Of a stretch of DNA of 28,090 nucleotides, positions 1 to 8,406 are shown piece after piece (position 1 is the stretch's first letter; each line of letters starts with the position of its first letter). The stretch lies in contig JAYODD010000024.1 in the NCBI GenBank assembly GCA_038106145.1, forward strand, positions 1 to 28,090, written 5' to 3'. A program made the translations under genes and the position numbers. The DNA comes from JBFJKD01 sp038106145 (lineage in GTDB: Bacteria > Pseudomonadota > Gammaproteobacteria > Pseudomonadales > Porticoccaceae). Below the pieces are notes generated by a model. The model had not been told where the DNA came from and did no database searches. It saw only the letters and a list, made by a program, of their open reading frames with translations.

Positions 1-567
1 GATTAAAGGTCCTAATAGCATGCTGCCAAAAAAATGGTGGGCCGAGACTACCACATCCTTGGGGTCGCGAATCACACACAGGTATCTGGCCTCCGCGCTG
101 TAGGGTACATATTGCGCGCGAGCGTGAGTCTTGATGACACGCTTGCCGGTAATGGATAACCGGGCGGGTCTTGGATCGGCCAATGGGATGGTGGTCTCCG
201 GCGCCGGGCAATCAGCCCAGGGGATAACATCGAGAATGTCGTCGAACTCCCCTTCACCGCAATTCGCTATCTGATGAGCGACCTGCATCAGCCAGTTAGT
301 ACCACTTTTGTAATACGCACACACGAAAACATCGTTAGCCGTCGGCGTATAGCCTCTGAACGCCTTGTCTATCGCCTTATCGAACATTCCCGTCATGGGT
401 TTGAAAAAGGCGCGGAATAGCGGGTATTCAAAACCCAGCCCACGGGACAGCGCGAAAATTCCCCGCACCAAAGCGGTTAATGGTCGCAGCAGTTTACCCT
501 GGCGCGCCATAGCGTCGAGATGTGCCTTCCTGCTGCGGTGGATATCAGCAAATTCGGTTGAAGCCAT
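1..567 (-). CDS. Sulfotransferase, partial (C-terminus outside window)
   Basis: This is a cytosolic-type sulfotransferase that would move a sulfuryl group from PAPS to a hydroxyl or amine acceptor. It reads 189 codons from an ATG at 565-567 (MASTEFADIH) to the left edge without a stop, so about half the protein is missing. The PAPS 5'-phosphosulfate loop is visible as KSGTNWLMQ, and the 3'-phosphate-binding segment as CVIRDPKDVVVS followed by HHFF. It is a close paralogue of the complete sulfotransferase at 6628-7665: about two-thirds of residues match over the 135-residue stretch that I aligned by eye. The AT-rich 568-712 lies upstream and probably holds its promoter. The family is clear; the acceptor cannot be deduced. 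Confidence 0.93.
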   Translation of the reverse strand, partial: MASTEFADIHRSRKAHLDAMARQGKLLRPLTALVRGIFALSRGLGFEYPLFRAFFKPMTGMFDKAIDKAFRGYTPTANDVFVCAYYKSGTNWLMQVAHQIANCGEGEFDDILDVIPWADCPAPETTIPLADPRPARLSITGKRVIKTHARAQYVPYSAEARYLCVIRDPKDVVVSAHHFFGSMLLGPLI

Positions 568-712
568 AATTAACACTCTAACAACTAATATTGATTAATT
601 TTAAAAATAAGTAGCATTAGTATTCATCAAATTATTAACCGTCTGCGCACTCATTGTTAGACTTATGTGTTTTTGCTTGTTTTTTCTCAATCAGTTTGCA
701 CAAATGTTTTTG

Positions 713-1996
713 TTAAAACAATTGCGCAAAGTCTGCTTCCACCTTGGCCAGATCGAGTTTGTTGAGAAAATTCGAGTAAGCCATCCAGGCGGTCAACGCA
801 TTCAGATCCTGAAACGGCAAGGGTAGATAGCGCGGCTGCACCACCAAACCCTGCTCCACCAGCTCGGCAATCGAGCCGATATCTTCAAGGGTCAGCTTGC
901 CGCAGAACAACAGGGGAATACGATCCAGGCGACCGCGACGCACGGCCACGCGAATGAAATTATAGATATGAATAAAACCCTTGCTGTAGGCGAGATCCTT
1001 GGTAAACGGCGGTCCCTCCGGCAAGCTGCCACGAAAAACCCGCATGGTGGTGGTGTAGGCATCCTCGCGGCTGCGTCCGTCCGCACACAGCATATTGAAC
1101 ACATCGAGAAAGGTGCCGCCCTGCTCCGCGCTATGAATCGCCCGTATGCGATCCGTCACCCGGCGCAACCGCGCGGGGTGCGAACTAAATGAAATAATCT
1201 CCACCAGCAGCGCCAGCCCTTCCTGAGTAATGGTCATCGACGGCGTGCCCTTCTCCAGAAACGTACACACCGGCTGGGCGCGACCATTCAGCGTGGTACC
1301 GGCGTGCACCCAGCCCTCATGCACTTCCAGCACCCGCAAATCCCGCTCGCTAAAAAATGCATCCCGACGCAACTTGATGTAATCCGAACCAGCCGCCGCG
1401 TCCGCCACAATGCCGTCGCTTATACGAACGTTGATTCGCGAGCCATGATCCTGAAAAAACCCGTCGAGACGCTCTTGCAACATTCCCACCGCCTGCGCGG
1501 TGGGAATGTCCCGCGCATTTTGTTCGAGAAATAAATGTTCATCGATAATGCGCAGAGAATTGTCCAGACTGGCGGCCATATCTACCAGGTTGGGCTCACC
1601 AACGTGAAAGGCGTCCGTGGAGCGGCCATACAACTCCTGTGATATACGGGAAAATTCCGGGGTGCCGCGCGCCGCCAGCATGGCCAGCACCAGTTGATAC
1701 TCGTGGCACATACGGCGCATGATTTTCGCGGCCGGATTAAACTTGCCCAGTTGCGCGACGATATCGTGGTCGATCTGCCGAAACGTTTCGGTTAACTGAC
1801 CGCGATCAAAGCCGAGAGAAGCCTTTTGGTAGTAATCCGCATCCACCGCGGGCTGCTCGCGGCAGTCAGCGGCGAAAAATTTTTCGCGCACACCATCGTC
1901 CCACTTGATCGCGTTGAGTACCCGCACCTCCTTTTGCGCGAGGACAACGCGATCCGACAGGGCGCGAATGGTAGTTCTGATTTTATCGCTTTCCAT
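713..1996 (-). CDS. DUF1704 / QEGLA-motif protein, MATCAP-like zinc metallopeptidase
   Basis: This 427-residue protein belongs to the family usually annotated 'flavohemoglobin expression-modulating QEGLA motif protein' (DUF1704). Its name-giving motif is TQEGLA at about residues 257-262. An HExxxH motif (HEGWVH, H226, E227, H231) lies 33 residues before E259. That matches the zinc site of the eukaryotic MATCAP tyrosine carboxypeptidases, which belong to the same family, so I read it as a probable metallopeptidase. The bacterial substrate is unknown and the flavohaemoglobin link is an old annotation. The N-terminal half is mostly helical with no signal peptide, so it is probably cytosolic. It lies 213 bp downstream of the Rieske beta gene on the same strand, and nothing seen links it to the catabolic genes. 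Confidence 0.88.
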   Translation of the reverse strand: MESDKIRTTIRALSDRVVLAQKEVRVLNAIKWDDGVREKFFAADCREQPAVDADYYQKASLGFDRGQLTETFRQIDHDIVAQLGKFNPAAKIMRRMCHEYQLVLAMLAARGTPEFSRISQELYGRSTDAFHVGEPNLVDMAASLDNSLRIIDEHLFLEQNARDIPTAQAVGMLQERLDGFFQDHGSRINVRISDGIVADAAAGSDYIKLRRDAFFSERDLRVLEVHEGWVHAGTTLNGRAQPVCTFLEKGTPSMTITQEGLALLVEIISFSSHPARLRRVTDRIRAIHSAEQGGTFLDVFNMLCADGRSREDAYTTTMRVFRGSLPEGPPFTKDLAYSKGFIHIYNFIRVAVRRGRLDRIPLLFCGKLTLEDIGSIAELVEQGLVVQPRYLPLPFQDLNALTAWMAYSNFLNKLDLAKVEADFAQLF

Positions 1997-2209
1997 ATTA
2001 TCTCGACTACATGGCTACCGCTGGCGACTCAAAATGACCTGGTGTGCCGCCCGCGGACAGGTCGCACACCCGGTTGGTCCCAAGCATAAAACGTCGCGAG
2101 CGCCGGGCATAGAAAAAAATCGCCGTCAGCGCACAAAAGTGTAAGAACAGATTCCACGCGGACAAAAGGTAAGCGTGGCGTAAGGGTCGCGACGAAGTAA
2201 ACGCTCCGG

Positions 2210-2698
2210 TTAAACCGGCGTTGCCAGCAGCGTTTGCACCCGCAGGGTATCGTAAATGGCCCGCTTGCTCCCGTAGCGCCAACCATCGGCCGTCTTCACC
2301 ACCCGATCGACATAACGGCCGGTCTGATACACCCGGGTTTCGCCGTCCTGTAATGTTTGCAGGACCGCATAACTCGCTTGCATGGTGACTTCCGCGGTGG
2401 ACGCCGCAGTGATTTCCAGACCAGAGGTAAAATGTCGATACACGTGGGCCTCGTAGATATTGGCTTCGCGCAGCGATAAAACCCGATCCCGCAACATGCC
2501 TTTATTTTCGCAACGTACGAGGGCAATCGGCAGACCGGCCATCTCGTTTTCCCGGGGCATGATTTCGTAGAAACAATCGTCCGCGAACAACTCCGGCCAC
2601 TCTTCGAGACGATCGTTATCCAGCGTAGCAGTGTAGCGTTCCTGCAACTGCTGCATTTCCCACCACAACAGCATTTTCTGCATGCGGTCATCGCTCAT
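2210..2698 (-). CDS. Aromatic-ring-hydroxylating dioxygenase, beta subunit
   Basis: This 162-residue protein matches the small subunit of ring-hydroxylating oxygenases, which has the SnoaL/NTF2-like cone fold. Family-like features are the N-terminal helix region (LQERYTATLDNDRLEEWPEL), the FADDCFYEIMPRENE segment and the C-terminal YQTGRYVDRVVKTADGWRY strands. The beta subunit is structural and packs against alpha in an alpha3beta3 hexamer; it has no cofactor. Its ATG lies inside the end of the alpha gene with an 11-bp overlap, as expected for translational coupling in an alpha-beta operon. Length is normal. The substrate is not predictable from beta. Confidence 0.93.
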   Translation of the reverse strand: MSDDRMQKMLLWWEMQQLQERYTATLDNDRLEEWPELFADDCFYEIMPRENEMAGLPIALVRCENKGMLRDRVLSLREANIYEAHVYRHFTSGLEITAASTAEVTMQASYAVLQTLQDGETRVYQTGRYVDRVVKTADGWRYGSKRAIYDTLRVQTLLATPV

Positions 2699-3971
2699 CG
2701 CCGGCCCCCTGTAAATCCATCAGGCGTCGATAACCGGCCCAGAAAGTCCGAATCAAACGCTCGGTGATCATCGAATCACTTTGCTCCGGGGCATCCCGCG
2801 CCATATCGATCACCGATGTGCGTCCACCGTCGGGCGCAGTGCCCCGCTGCACCAGTTCCGTGGCCTCGGTGTCCTCCATCGAAATATAACCGGATGGCCC
2901 CACCAGGTTGGCCTGTTTAATGCGCATGGCCCGCAGCTCGGGGTCATCATCCGCATAGCCAAAATAATGGAAGATCAATTCAAAATTGTTGGGTCCCTTG
3001 GCGAGCAATTGCCGCGCCACCAGCGTATTGTGAATCTGCTGAATCACCAGTTGCGGAAAAATCGGTTGAATGTGGTTGGTGATCAGTTCGTCGTATTCCT
3101 GCCGTACATCGAGCAGCGACGGATCGTGCAGACGAATACTTTCGTTATAGGTTTGAATATTTTGCTGCTTGTAGGCATCACCCATATTTTCTTCGTTACG
3201 GGTGGTAGTCAGAATACTGTGCAAGCCATACTGCTCATCGGCGATAGTGCGTACCTTCATGCCCACCCGGGCGATATTGAACGTCGAGTGAAACAGGTGC
3301 AAAAGACTGGCGTGATAAGGATCCTTGACGTTCTCCAGATACAGCTTCCAGTTGGATTTTGAGTACTGGCGGGTGCACCCCAGGTACTCTATCGGCTTGT
3401 AAAAAATCCGGTCCACCCAGGGGCGCATCTCAGCGCCGATATAATCGAACAAGGATTCCACCGTCGCGCTGAACGTTGCAAACAGCAAACCTTTGTAGCT
3501 CTCCACCCGCAGCTTGGTCAGACCATTACAGCTCGGGTCAAAATCCGCCGGCATACCCTTCATATGCTTCATGCCGCGGCTAAATGGCACCCCGGACAAA
3601 TTGCCGTGCGCGTCGTAATTCCACTGGTGGTAAACGCAGGTGTGGGACAGCGTATTGCCGCGGGGTGTGCGACACACCATGGCGCCGCGGTGCGCACAGC
3701 GATTGACCCAACAGGCCAGCGTGCCGTCTTCGGTACGCGTCACCACCACCGGCGTGTCGCCGACATAGGTTGCCTTGAAATCGCCCGGATTGGGAATTTC
3801 CGCCTCCAGACCGAGAAAACTCCAGGTGGGTCCGCGAAAAATCCGTTCCTGTTCCCGGGCGTAAATGTCCGGGGAGCTGAACACCGCATAGGGAACCCGC
3901 GAACCGTCGTCGCGGGGGAAAATCAGATTCTCTGCGCTATCTTTTCGGTAATCCTGGTGTGGAATATTCAT
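2688..3971 (-). CDS. Rieske aromatic-ring-hydroxylating dioxygenase, alpha subunit
   Basis: This is the catalytic subunit of a Rieske non-haem iron oxygenase, about 427 residues from the ATG at 3969-3971. An in-frame GTG at 3987-3989 would add six residues, but the ATG start fits the family better. The Rieske [2Fe-2S] ligands are C92-x-H94 (CAHRG) and C112-x2-H115 (CVYH). The mononuclear iron site is D217 with H220 and H225 (DPYHASLLH), and D367 in SMEDTE. The C-terminal part (FHYFGYADDDPELR, then NLVGPSGYISMEDTE) resembles salicylate/anthranilate hydroxylase-type alpha subunits such as NagG or AndAc, so a carboxylated aromatic substrate is a reasonable guess. No ferredoxin or reductase gene is nearby, so electrons must come from elsewhere. 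The gene diverges from the MFS transporter. Confidence 0.95.
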   Translation of the reverse strand: MNIPHQDYRKDSAENLIFPRDDGSRVPYAVFSSPDIYAREQERIFRGPTWSFLGLEAEIPNPGDFKATYVGDTPVVVTRTEDGTLACWVNRCAHRGAMVCRTPRGNTLSHTCVYHQWNYDAHGNLSGVPFSRGMKHMKGMPADFDPSCNGLTKLRVESYKGLLFATFSATVESLFDYIGAEMRPWVDRIFYKPIEYLGCTRQYSKSNWKLYLENVKDPYHASLLHLFHSTFNIARVGMKVRTIADEQYGLHSILTTTRNEENMGDAYKQQNIQTYNESIRLHDPSLLDVRQEYDELITNHIQPIFPQLVIQQIHNTLVARQLLAKGPNNFELIFHYFGYADDDPELRAMRIKQANLVGPSGYISMEDTEATELVQRGTAPDGGRTSVIDMARDAPEQSDSMITERLIRTFWAGYRRLMDLQGAGDER

Positions 3972-4288
3972 GGCCTGGCACCCCGCCACTCAATCAGCCC
4001 GATACTTGAAATGATAAATCTGTCATTAAGACTAACCCCGCGCGCGCGCGCAATGCAACCATAGTCGCCCCCTCCCTGACCGCGCCTGCTCGATACCGCT
4101 GTACCGCAACTGTTCATCGTCGCGCAACAACGGTTACACTGCCACAACGTAAGAGCCCAACCACAGCCATATTGGCTGCGGACCCGATCGGACGCGAACG
4201 CGACGCACGACGTCACGTACAATCACCATAAACATAAAGCAAGCGGCGCCGACCGCCCTGTGAACCAGACGCCGCCCCAGGGGGAACC
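3972..4288. promoter_or_regulatory. Divergent intergenic region between Rieske alpha and MFS genes
   Basis: This gene-free stretch of about 317 bp must contain the promoters for both the oxygenase operon (leftward) and the MFS gene (rightward). I see no convincing -35/-10 pair. It does contain an alternating CG tract at 4039-4051 and a strong purine-rich site (AGGGGGAA, about 4279-4286) just before the TTG start of the transporter. No regulator gene is adjacent. Shared regulation of uptake and oxidation is inference from the layout. Confidence 0.45.
4039..4051. repeat. Alternating CG dinucleotide tract
   Basis: There are six and a half CG units in a row inside the divergent promoter region of the oxygenase and transporter genes. 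Such alternating purine-pyrimidine tracts can adopt Z-DNA and are prone to slippage. No function is shown by the sequence. Confidence 0.6.
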
Positions 4289-5587
4289 TTGAAGCAGGAC
4301 CTGCAAACACCACCCGACAAACATGCGCCGGACAGCAATTACCGCTGGTACGCGCTCGCGGTGTTGACCATGGTGTATGTTTTCAGTTTTATCGACCGGC
4401 AGATCCTGGTTATTTTGCAGGAAAGTATCAAGGCGGATCTCGACTTGAGCGATACCCAGCTCGGCCTGTTATCCGGAATTTCCTTCGCCCTGTTTTACGT
4501 AATATTGGGCATTCCCATCGCCCGTTACGCCGACCGGGGTAATCGACGCAATATCGTGGCCATCGCTCTTGCGTTGTGGAGCACCATGACCGCACTGTCG
4601 GGTGCGGCGCAGAATTTTGCGCACTTATTGCTGGCGCGCATTGGTGTCGCCGTGGGTGAAGCGGGCGGCAGCCCGCCGTCCCACTCCATGATCTCGGATA
4701 TGTTTCCGCCGCAGCAACGGGCCACCGCCCTGTCAATCTACTCTACCGGCATTAATTTCGGGATACTGCTCGGCTTCGTGATCGGCGGCTGGGTGAATGA
4801 CTGGCTGGGCTGGCGCTGGGTATTTGTGATTATCGGCGTACCCGGAGTTGCCTGGGCGCTACTGGTGCGCCTGACATTGAGCGAACCGACACGTGGTCAC
4901 GCTGAAAAATTGACGCAGGTTGCCGACGCGCCACCTTTCAAAGACACGCTACTATTACTGTGGTCGCGTAAATCGTTCCGCCACCTCAGCCTGGCGGCGG
5001 GTTTACACGCTTTTGTCGGGTACGGCGTCGGACAATGGATTGCATCCTTTTTTATTCGTACTTACGCCCTCACCTCGACCGGGGAACTCGCCACCTGGCT
5101 GGGGCTTATCTCCGGGACCGCCGGAGCTGCGGGAACGTTCCTCGGCGGTTATCTGTGCGACAAATTCGGTGTGCGCGACAAACGCTGGTATGTATTTCTA
5201 CCTGCTGCGGCAACCGTGATCGCCGTGCCCTTCTATCTCGCCGTGTACATGCTAGACGCCTACTACGTGGCGCTATCCATGTACGTGGTGCCGATTTTTT
5301 TTGGCGCCATGTACCTCGGCCCCACCATTGCGTTAACCCACGGCATTGTCAGCGTGCGCATGCGTGCATTAGCCTCAGCGATATTGTTTTTTGTACTGAA
5401 TCTTGTGGGACTGGGCCTCGGCCCCCTGGTCACGGGTATGGTCAGTGATTTACTGACGCCGGATTTTGGTGACCAGAGCCTGCGCTACGCACTCGCCCTG
5501 ATGTCCGTCGTCTATGTCTGGTCCACGTTCCACTACCTGATGGCCGCGCGCACCATTCGCGAAGATCTGGCAAACTCGCCCAACTAA
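4289..5587 (+). CDS. Spinster-type MFS transporter
   Basis: This is a 432-residue major facilitator with about 12 hydrophobic segments, placed in the inner membrane. The first helix (YALAVLTMVYVFSFIDRQIL), the loop-2 motif IARYADRGNRRN and the helix-4/5 block LLLARIGVAVGEAGGSPPSH are typical of the spinster-like MFS proteins that sit beside catabolic genes in marine proteobacteria. The start is TTG at 4289-4291, chosen because AGGGGG lies just upstream and the next in-frame ATG is inside helix 1. A GTG at 4260 is out of frame. It diverges from the Rieske operon and converges on the nitrilase with 39 bp between, so import of the oxygenase substrate or export of a product is plausible. The true substrate is unknown. 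Confidence 0.93.
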   Translation: MKQDLQTPPDKHAPDSNYRWYALAVLTMVYVFSFIDRQILVILQESIKADLDLSDTQLGLLSGISFALFYVILGIPIARYADRGNRRNIVAIALALWSTMTALSGAAQNFAHLLLARIGVAVGEAGGSPPSHSMISDMFPPQQRATALSIYSTGINFGILLGFVIGGWVNDWLGWRWVFVIIGVPGVAWALLVRLTLSEPTRGHAEKLTQVADAPPFKDTLLLLWSRKSFRHLSLAAGLHAFVGYGVGQWIASFFIRTYALTSTGELATWLGLISGTAGAAGTFLGGYLCDKFGVRDKRWYVFLPAAATVIAVPFYLAVYMLDAYYVALSMYVVPIFFGAMYLGPTIALTHGIVSVRMRALASAILFFVLNLVGLGLGPLVTGMVSDLLTPDFGDQSLRYALALMSVVYVWSTFHYLMAARTIREDLANSPN

Positions 5588-5626
5588 ACCGTTTTCCAAA
5601 AAAATAACCAGCGATCGAGATGCCTG

Positions 5627-6631
5627 CTATGCAACGTCGTCATCCAGATCATCGTCGGCGACGTCGCTGCCATCGGCCAAAGTCACATCGAAGTCTTCGA
5701 CCGTCGGTTGCGGCTCGCGATTCAACAACAAGCGCGTAACGTCGGGGCGGGAGTAATGACCCACCGGATCCGCGAACGATTTGGCGATGGCGATCGTCCC
5801 CAGGTCGATGTCCGCAAATAACAACCCCTCCTCGGTGTGGGCCAGCGGCTCGCACAGGGGGCGGCCATCCGGCGCATAAATTTGCGCGTAGCCGCCGCCC
5901 ACTTCGATCAACGCCGCCTGTTCATCCGTCTCCACCAGCAGGTCGTACATCTCCGGGGACACCATGCCACAGGGCGCCAGCACAAAACATTGTCCCTCCG
6001 CCGCGTACACCTGGGACAGCGCGTTATTCAACGGACCACCCAGCGCGTAAGCCTGGGGATAGGAACTGAACGACGGCCAGGCGGCGATATGTAGCTGTTC
6101 GTGCAAACTGAACATCGCATACTTGGTCAGGGGCTGCATATGTTCCCAGCAACATAATTGGCCGACGCGCCCCAACGTGGTGTCGAACACATCGAGGTCG
6201 CTGCCATCGCCCTCGCCGTAAACAGTGCGTTCCACATGGGTCGGTTTTAATTTTCTGCGCGCCTGCACCAGTTCGCCAGCGTTATCAAACAAAAACTGGG
6301 CGATATACAGCGAGCCATTGTCCCGCTCACTGGCCCCCATGGAGACATATATATTGTATTCGGCGGCAGCCGCGGCGATGCGCTCAAACTCCGCGCTATC
6401 CAGCACCAGACTGTGTTCGTGGTAACGTTGAAAATAGCGCAAATTGTGCGCCGGCGTGGACAGCCAGGCCCACCAGGGGTAACCCGGCAGCCAGCATTCG
6501 GGAAATGCAATGATCGACGCACCCTGTTGCGCCGCTTCCGCTATGAATCGGACGGCTTTATCCACCCCGGCGGATAAATCCATAAATACCGGCGCCGCCT
6601 GCACCACTGCCGCTGTATAGGAAATACTCAT
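5627..6631 (-). CDS. Nitrilase-family carbon-nitrogen hydrolase
   Basis: This 334-residue enzyme would hydrolyse a nitrile to a carboxylate plus ammonia. The Glu-Lys-Cys triad is visible: E45 in FPECWLPGYPWW, K127 in RRKLKPTHVERT and C161 in LCCWEHMQPL. The GEGDGSD segment after the lysine and the length are typical of true nitrilases rather than amidases or beta-ureidopropionases. The C-terminus is acidic (SDVADDDLDDDVA). Its ATG overlaps the stop of the sulfotransferase at 6628 (ATGA), so the two genes are co-transcribed and translationally coupled. Together with the Rieske oxygenase this points to processing of an aromatic or aliphatic nitrile. Aliphatic, aryl and arylacetonitrile preference cannot be told apart here. 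Confidence 0.95.
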   Translation of the reverse strand: MSISYTAAVVQAAPVFMDLSAGVDKAVRFIAEAAQQGASIIAFPECWLPGYPWWAWLSTPAHNLRYFQRYHEHSLVLDSAEFERIAAAAAEYNIYVSMGASERDNGSLYIAQFLFDNAGELVQARRKLKPTHVERTVYGEGDGSDLDVFDTTLGRVGQLCCWEHMQPLTKYAMFSLHEQLHIAAWPSFSSYPQAYALGGPLNNALSQVYAAEGQCFVLAPCGMVSPEMYDLLVETDEQAALIEVGGGYAQIYAPDGRPLCEPLAHTEEGLLFADIDLGTIAIAKSFADPVGHYSRPDVTRLLLNREPQPTVEDFDVTLADGSDVADDDLDDDVA

Positions 6632-7665
6632 GTGCCGGTCTCCCCTCGCGCCGCCGCGCCGTGGCCACCACCATAATACAGGTCATAGGGAAAGTCGCTA
6701 CCCAGCTCCAGCAAGCGCTCGCGACAACAGGCGTCGATGGTGTGTTGCTCCGCCACCGATAACAATTCCCCCGACGTGCCTTTTTTACCCTGCCGCACCA
6801 TGCGCCCCCCGGGGCGCGCAAAGGGTGTCATCTCGCCGGGATAAAATTTATGGTCGACACTTTTCATTGCGGCAAACGAGCTTAACCTGTACACCTTGTC
6901 GATCTCCGCCTCGGTCAGCGCCACCTCCATAAGCCCCGCGATTTTGCGAATCATTTTGCGCGGGTCGTCGAGCATCTCCTCATAGGTTAAAAACAGCACA
7001 TTGGGCCGCTCGCGCCAGCGCCAGTAACCGCTGGTGAATTCCACCCAGGGCTCCACAATGGCCTGGCGCGCGTTGCGCACCCAGGTGGGCACCGTCGGCA
7101 TTAGCGGCCCCAACATCACGTGACTGAAAAAATGGTAAGCCGATACCACCACATCCTTTGGATCGCGCACCACGCACAGGTATTTTGCGGATTCGCTATA
7201 GGGGACATGGCCGGCGGGGGCATGGGTTTTAATGGCGCGCAAACCGGTTACCGCCAACTGCGCCGGGCGTGGGTCCGTCAATGGGATCGTCATATCCCTG
7301 GACGGACAATCCGGCCACGGCACCACATCGAAAATATCGTCGAACTCCCCTTCGCCGCGAGTCGCGATCTGATGCACCACCTGCATCATCCAGTTGGTGC
7401 CGCTTTTCATAAACGCGCACACAAACACATCCTGTGCGGTGGGTTCATAGCCCTTAAACGCCCGTTCGATGCCCCTGTGCAGGGCCGCGCCCATGGGTGT
7501 GAAAAACCGGCTGAACAGCTCGAATTCAGCACCCAGCAAACGCGCTATGGCAAAGCGGATTTGCCAAAAAATCGTGACCGGTAGCAGCAGCCAGCGTTGA
7601 CGAGCAATCTTTTCGCGACGGGCTTTGCGTTTTTGCGTGACATCGGGAAAATCGGCGATCGGCAT
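6628..7665 (-). CDS. PAPS-dependent sulfotransferase
   Basis: This is a complete 345-residue sulfotransferase. PAPS-binding motifs are KSGTNWMMQ (residues 87-95) and CVVRDPKDVVVSAYHFF (about 164-180). The C-terminal VRQGKKGTSGE corresponds to the conserved Rx2KGxxG loop that closes over the 3'-phosphate. A basic stretch and a hydrophobic stretch (WLLLPVTIFW) occur near residues 10-40, but no clear signal peptide. It is the first gene of a two-gene unit with the nitrilase. The paralogue at 1-567 shares the same core, which suggests a duplication flanking the oxygenase cluster. Likely acceptors are phenols, alcohols or sterol-like compounds; none can be assigned. Confidence 0.95.
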   Translation of the reverse strand: MPIADFPDVTQKRKARREKIARQRWLLLPVTIFWQIRFAIARLLGAEFELFSRFFTPMGAALHRGIERAFKGYEPTAQDVFVCAFMKSGTNWMMQVVHQIATRGEGEFDDIFDVVPWPDCPSRDMTIPLTDPRPAQLAVTGLRAIKTHAPAGHVPYSESAKYLCVVRDPKDVVVSAYHFFSHVMLGPLMPTVPTWVRNARQAIVEPWVEFTSGYWRWRERPNVLFLTYEEMLDDPRKMIRKIAGLMEVALTEAEIDKVYRLSSFAAMKSVDHKFYPGEMTPFARPGGRMVRQGKKGTSGELLSVAEQHTIDACCRERLLELGSDFPYDLYYGGGHGAAARGETGT

Positions 7666-7762
7666 GGTCGTTACTCAAACAGTGCGCCGAGCGGGGGCGA
7701 ACGGGACGGCGCAACGCGCAGACAGGCTACCCGCAAAAAAACCCGGTTAGCACGGATCGGCG

Positions 7763-8062
7763 TCAGTCCGCCGCCCAGGCGGCATAGCCGCCATCGAGAC
7801 TGTAAACCTCGGCGAAACCCTGCTCCGCCATATAGTGCGCCGCATTCTGGCTGGAATTACCGTGGTAGCACACCACCACCAACGGTGCCGACTTGCTGGC
7901 TTCCCGCACAAAGGTGTCCACACCAAATTCGATCAGCGAAACGGATCCCGGAATTTTTCCGCTTGCAAACGAACCTTCGTCGCGAATATCCACCACCGTC
8001 ACTGCGGTACCACCCTGCAACATTTGTCGCAACTCCGCCACGGATAAATGTTTAAAGGCCAT
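7763..8062 (-). CDS. glpE: Single-domain rhodanese, thiosulfate sulfurtransferase GlpE
   Basis: This 99-residue protein is one rhodanese domain. The active-site loop is CYHGNSSQ with the persulfide-forming cysteine at C65, the six-residue loop of E. coli GlpE. The first helix FKHLSVAEL, the VVDIRDEGSFASGKIPGS strand-turn and the final SLDGGYAAW segment also match GlpE. It transfers sulfane sulfur from thiosulfate to cyanide or, physiologically, probably to thioredoxin. It is cytosolic. It is not beside glp genes here. Cyanide released from nitriles would be a possible acceptor, but that link to the nearby nitrilase is only speculation. Confidence 0.92.
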   Translation of the reverse strand: MAFKHLSVAELRQMLQGGTAVTVVDIRDEGSFASGKIPGSVSLIEFGVDTFVREASKSAPLVVVCYHGNSSQNAAHYMAEQGFAEVYSLDGGYAAWAAD

Positions 8063-8124
8063 CGTTCAACCCACTCCTTTTTATCGTGCGACCTGATCAA
8101 GGCTGGAGAAAGCACAGCTTACGG

Positions 8125-8406
8125 CTAACCATACGTGCATAAATAGGCGGTGGCAACTTCCACCTGCAACTGAAAACGCTGCTGGGCCGCCACCGTAAAT
8201 GTATCCCCTGCGTTAAACGTTTGCCAGTCCGAGCGCGCTGGCAACTTCACCGTCAGCGCCCCGCTTACCACCGTAATGGTTTCCAGTTCGCTGGTACCAA
8301 AATCGTACTCCCCCGGCGCCATCACCCCCACCGTGGCCGGCAGGGTGGCGGTGGCAAAGCCGATGGATTTAACCTTGCCGTCAAAATATTCGTTGACCGT
8401 TAACAT
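8125..8406 (-). CDS. ppnP: Pyrimidine/purine nucleoside phosphorylase PpnP
   Basis: This 93-residue protein is a small single-domain cupin of the DUF1255/YaiE family, now called PpnP. It catalyses broad-specificity phosphorolysis of nucleosides. Recognisable segments are VNEYFDGKVKSIGF at the start, GVMAPGEYDFGTSELETITVVSG in the middle and FNAGDTFTVAAQQRFQLQV near the end. Length is the family norm. It is on the same strand as glpE, 62 bp upstream of it, and may share a transcript. The 155 bp upstream separate it from the divergent TIGR02647 gene. Confidence 0.95.
   Translation of the reverse strand: MLTVNEYFDGKVKSIGFATATLPATVGVMAPGEYDFGTSELETITVVSGALTVKLPARSDWQTFNAGDTFTVAAQQRFQLQVEVATAYLCTYG

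Noticed and set aside
2007..2209. A minus-strand frame after the Rieske beta gene with a membrane-like stretch (LLSAWNLFLHFCALTAIFF).
   Set aside because: The frame has no start codon outside the beta gene, no ribosome site and no recognisable family. It may be a remnant, but the evidence is too thin to call a gene.
7666..7762. A-rich run with flanking CCCG/CCGG between glpE and the sulfotransferase as a terminator.
   Set aside because: The arms pair poorly, so no stable stem is visible.
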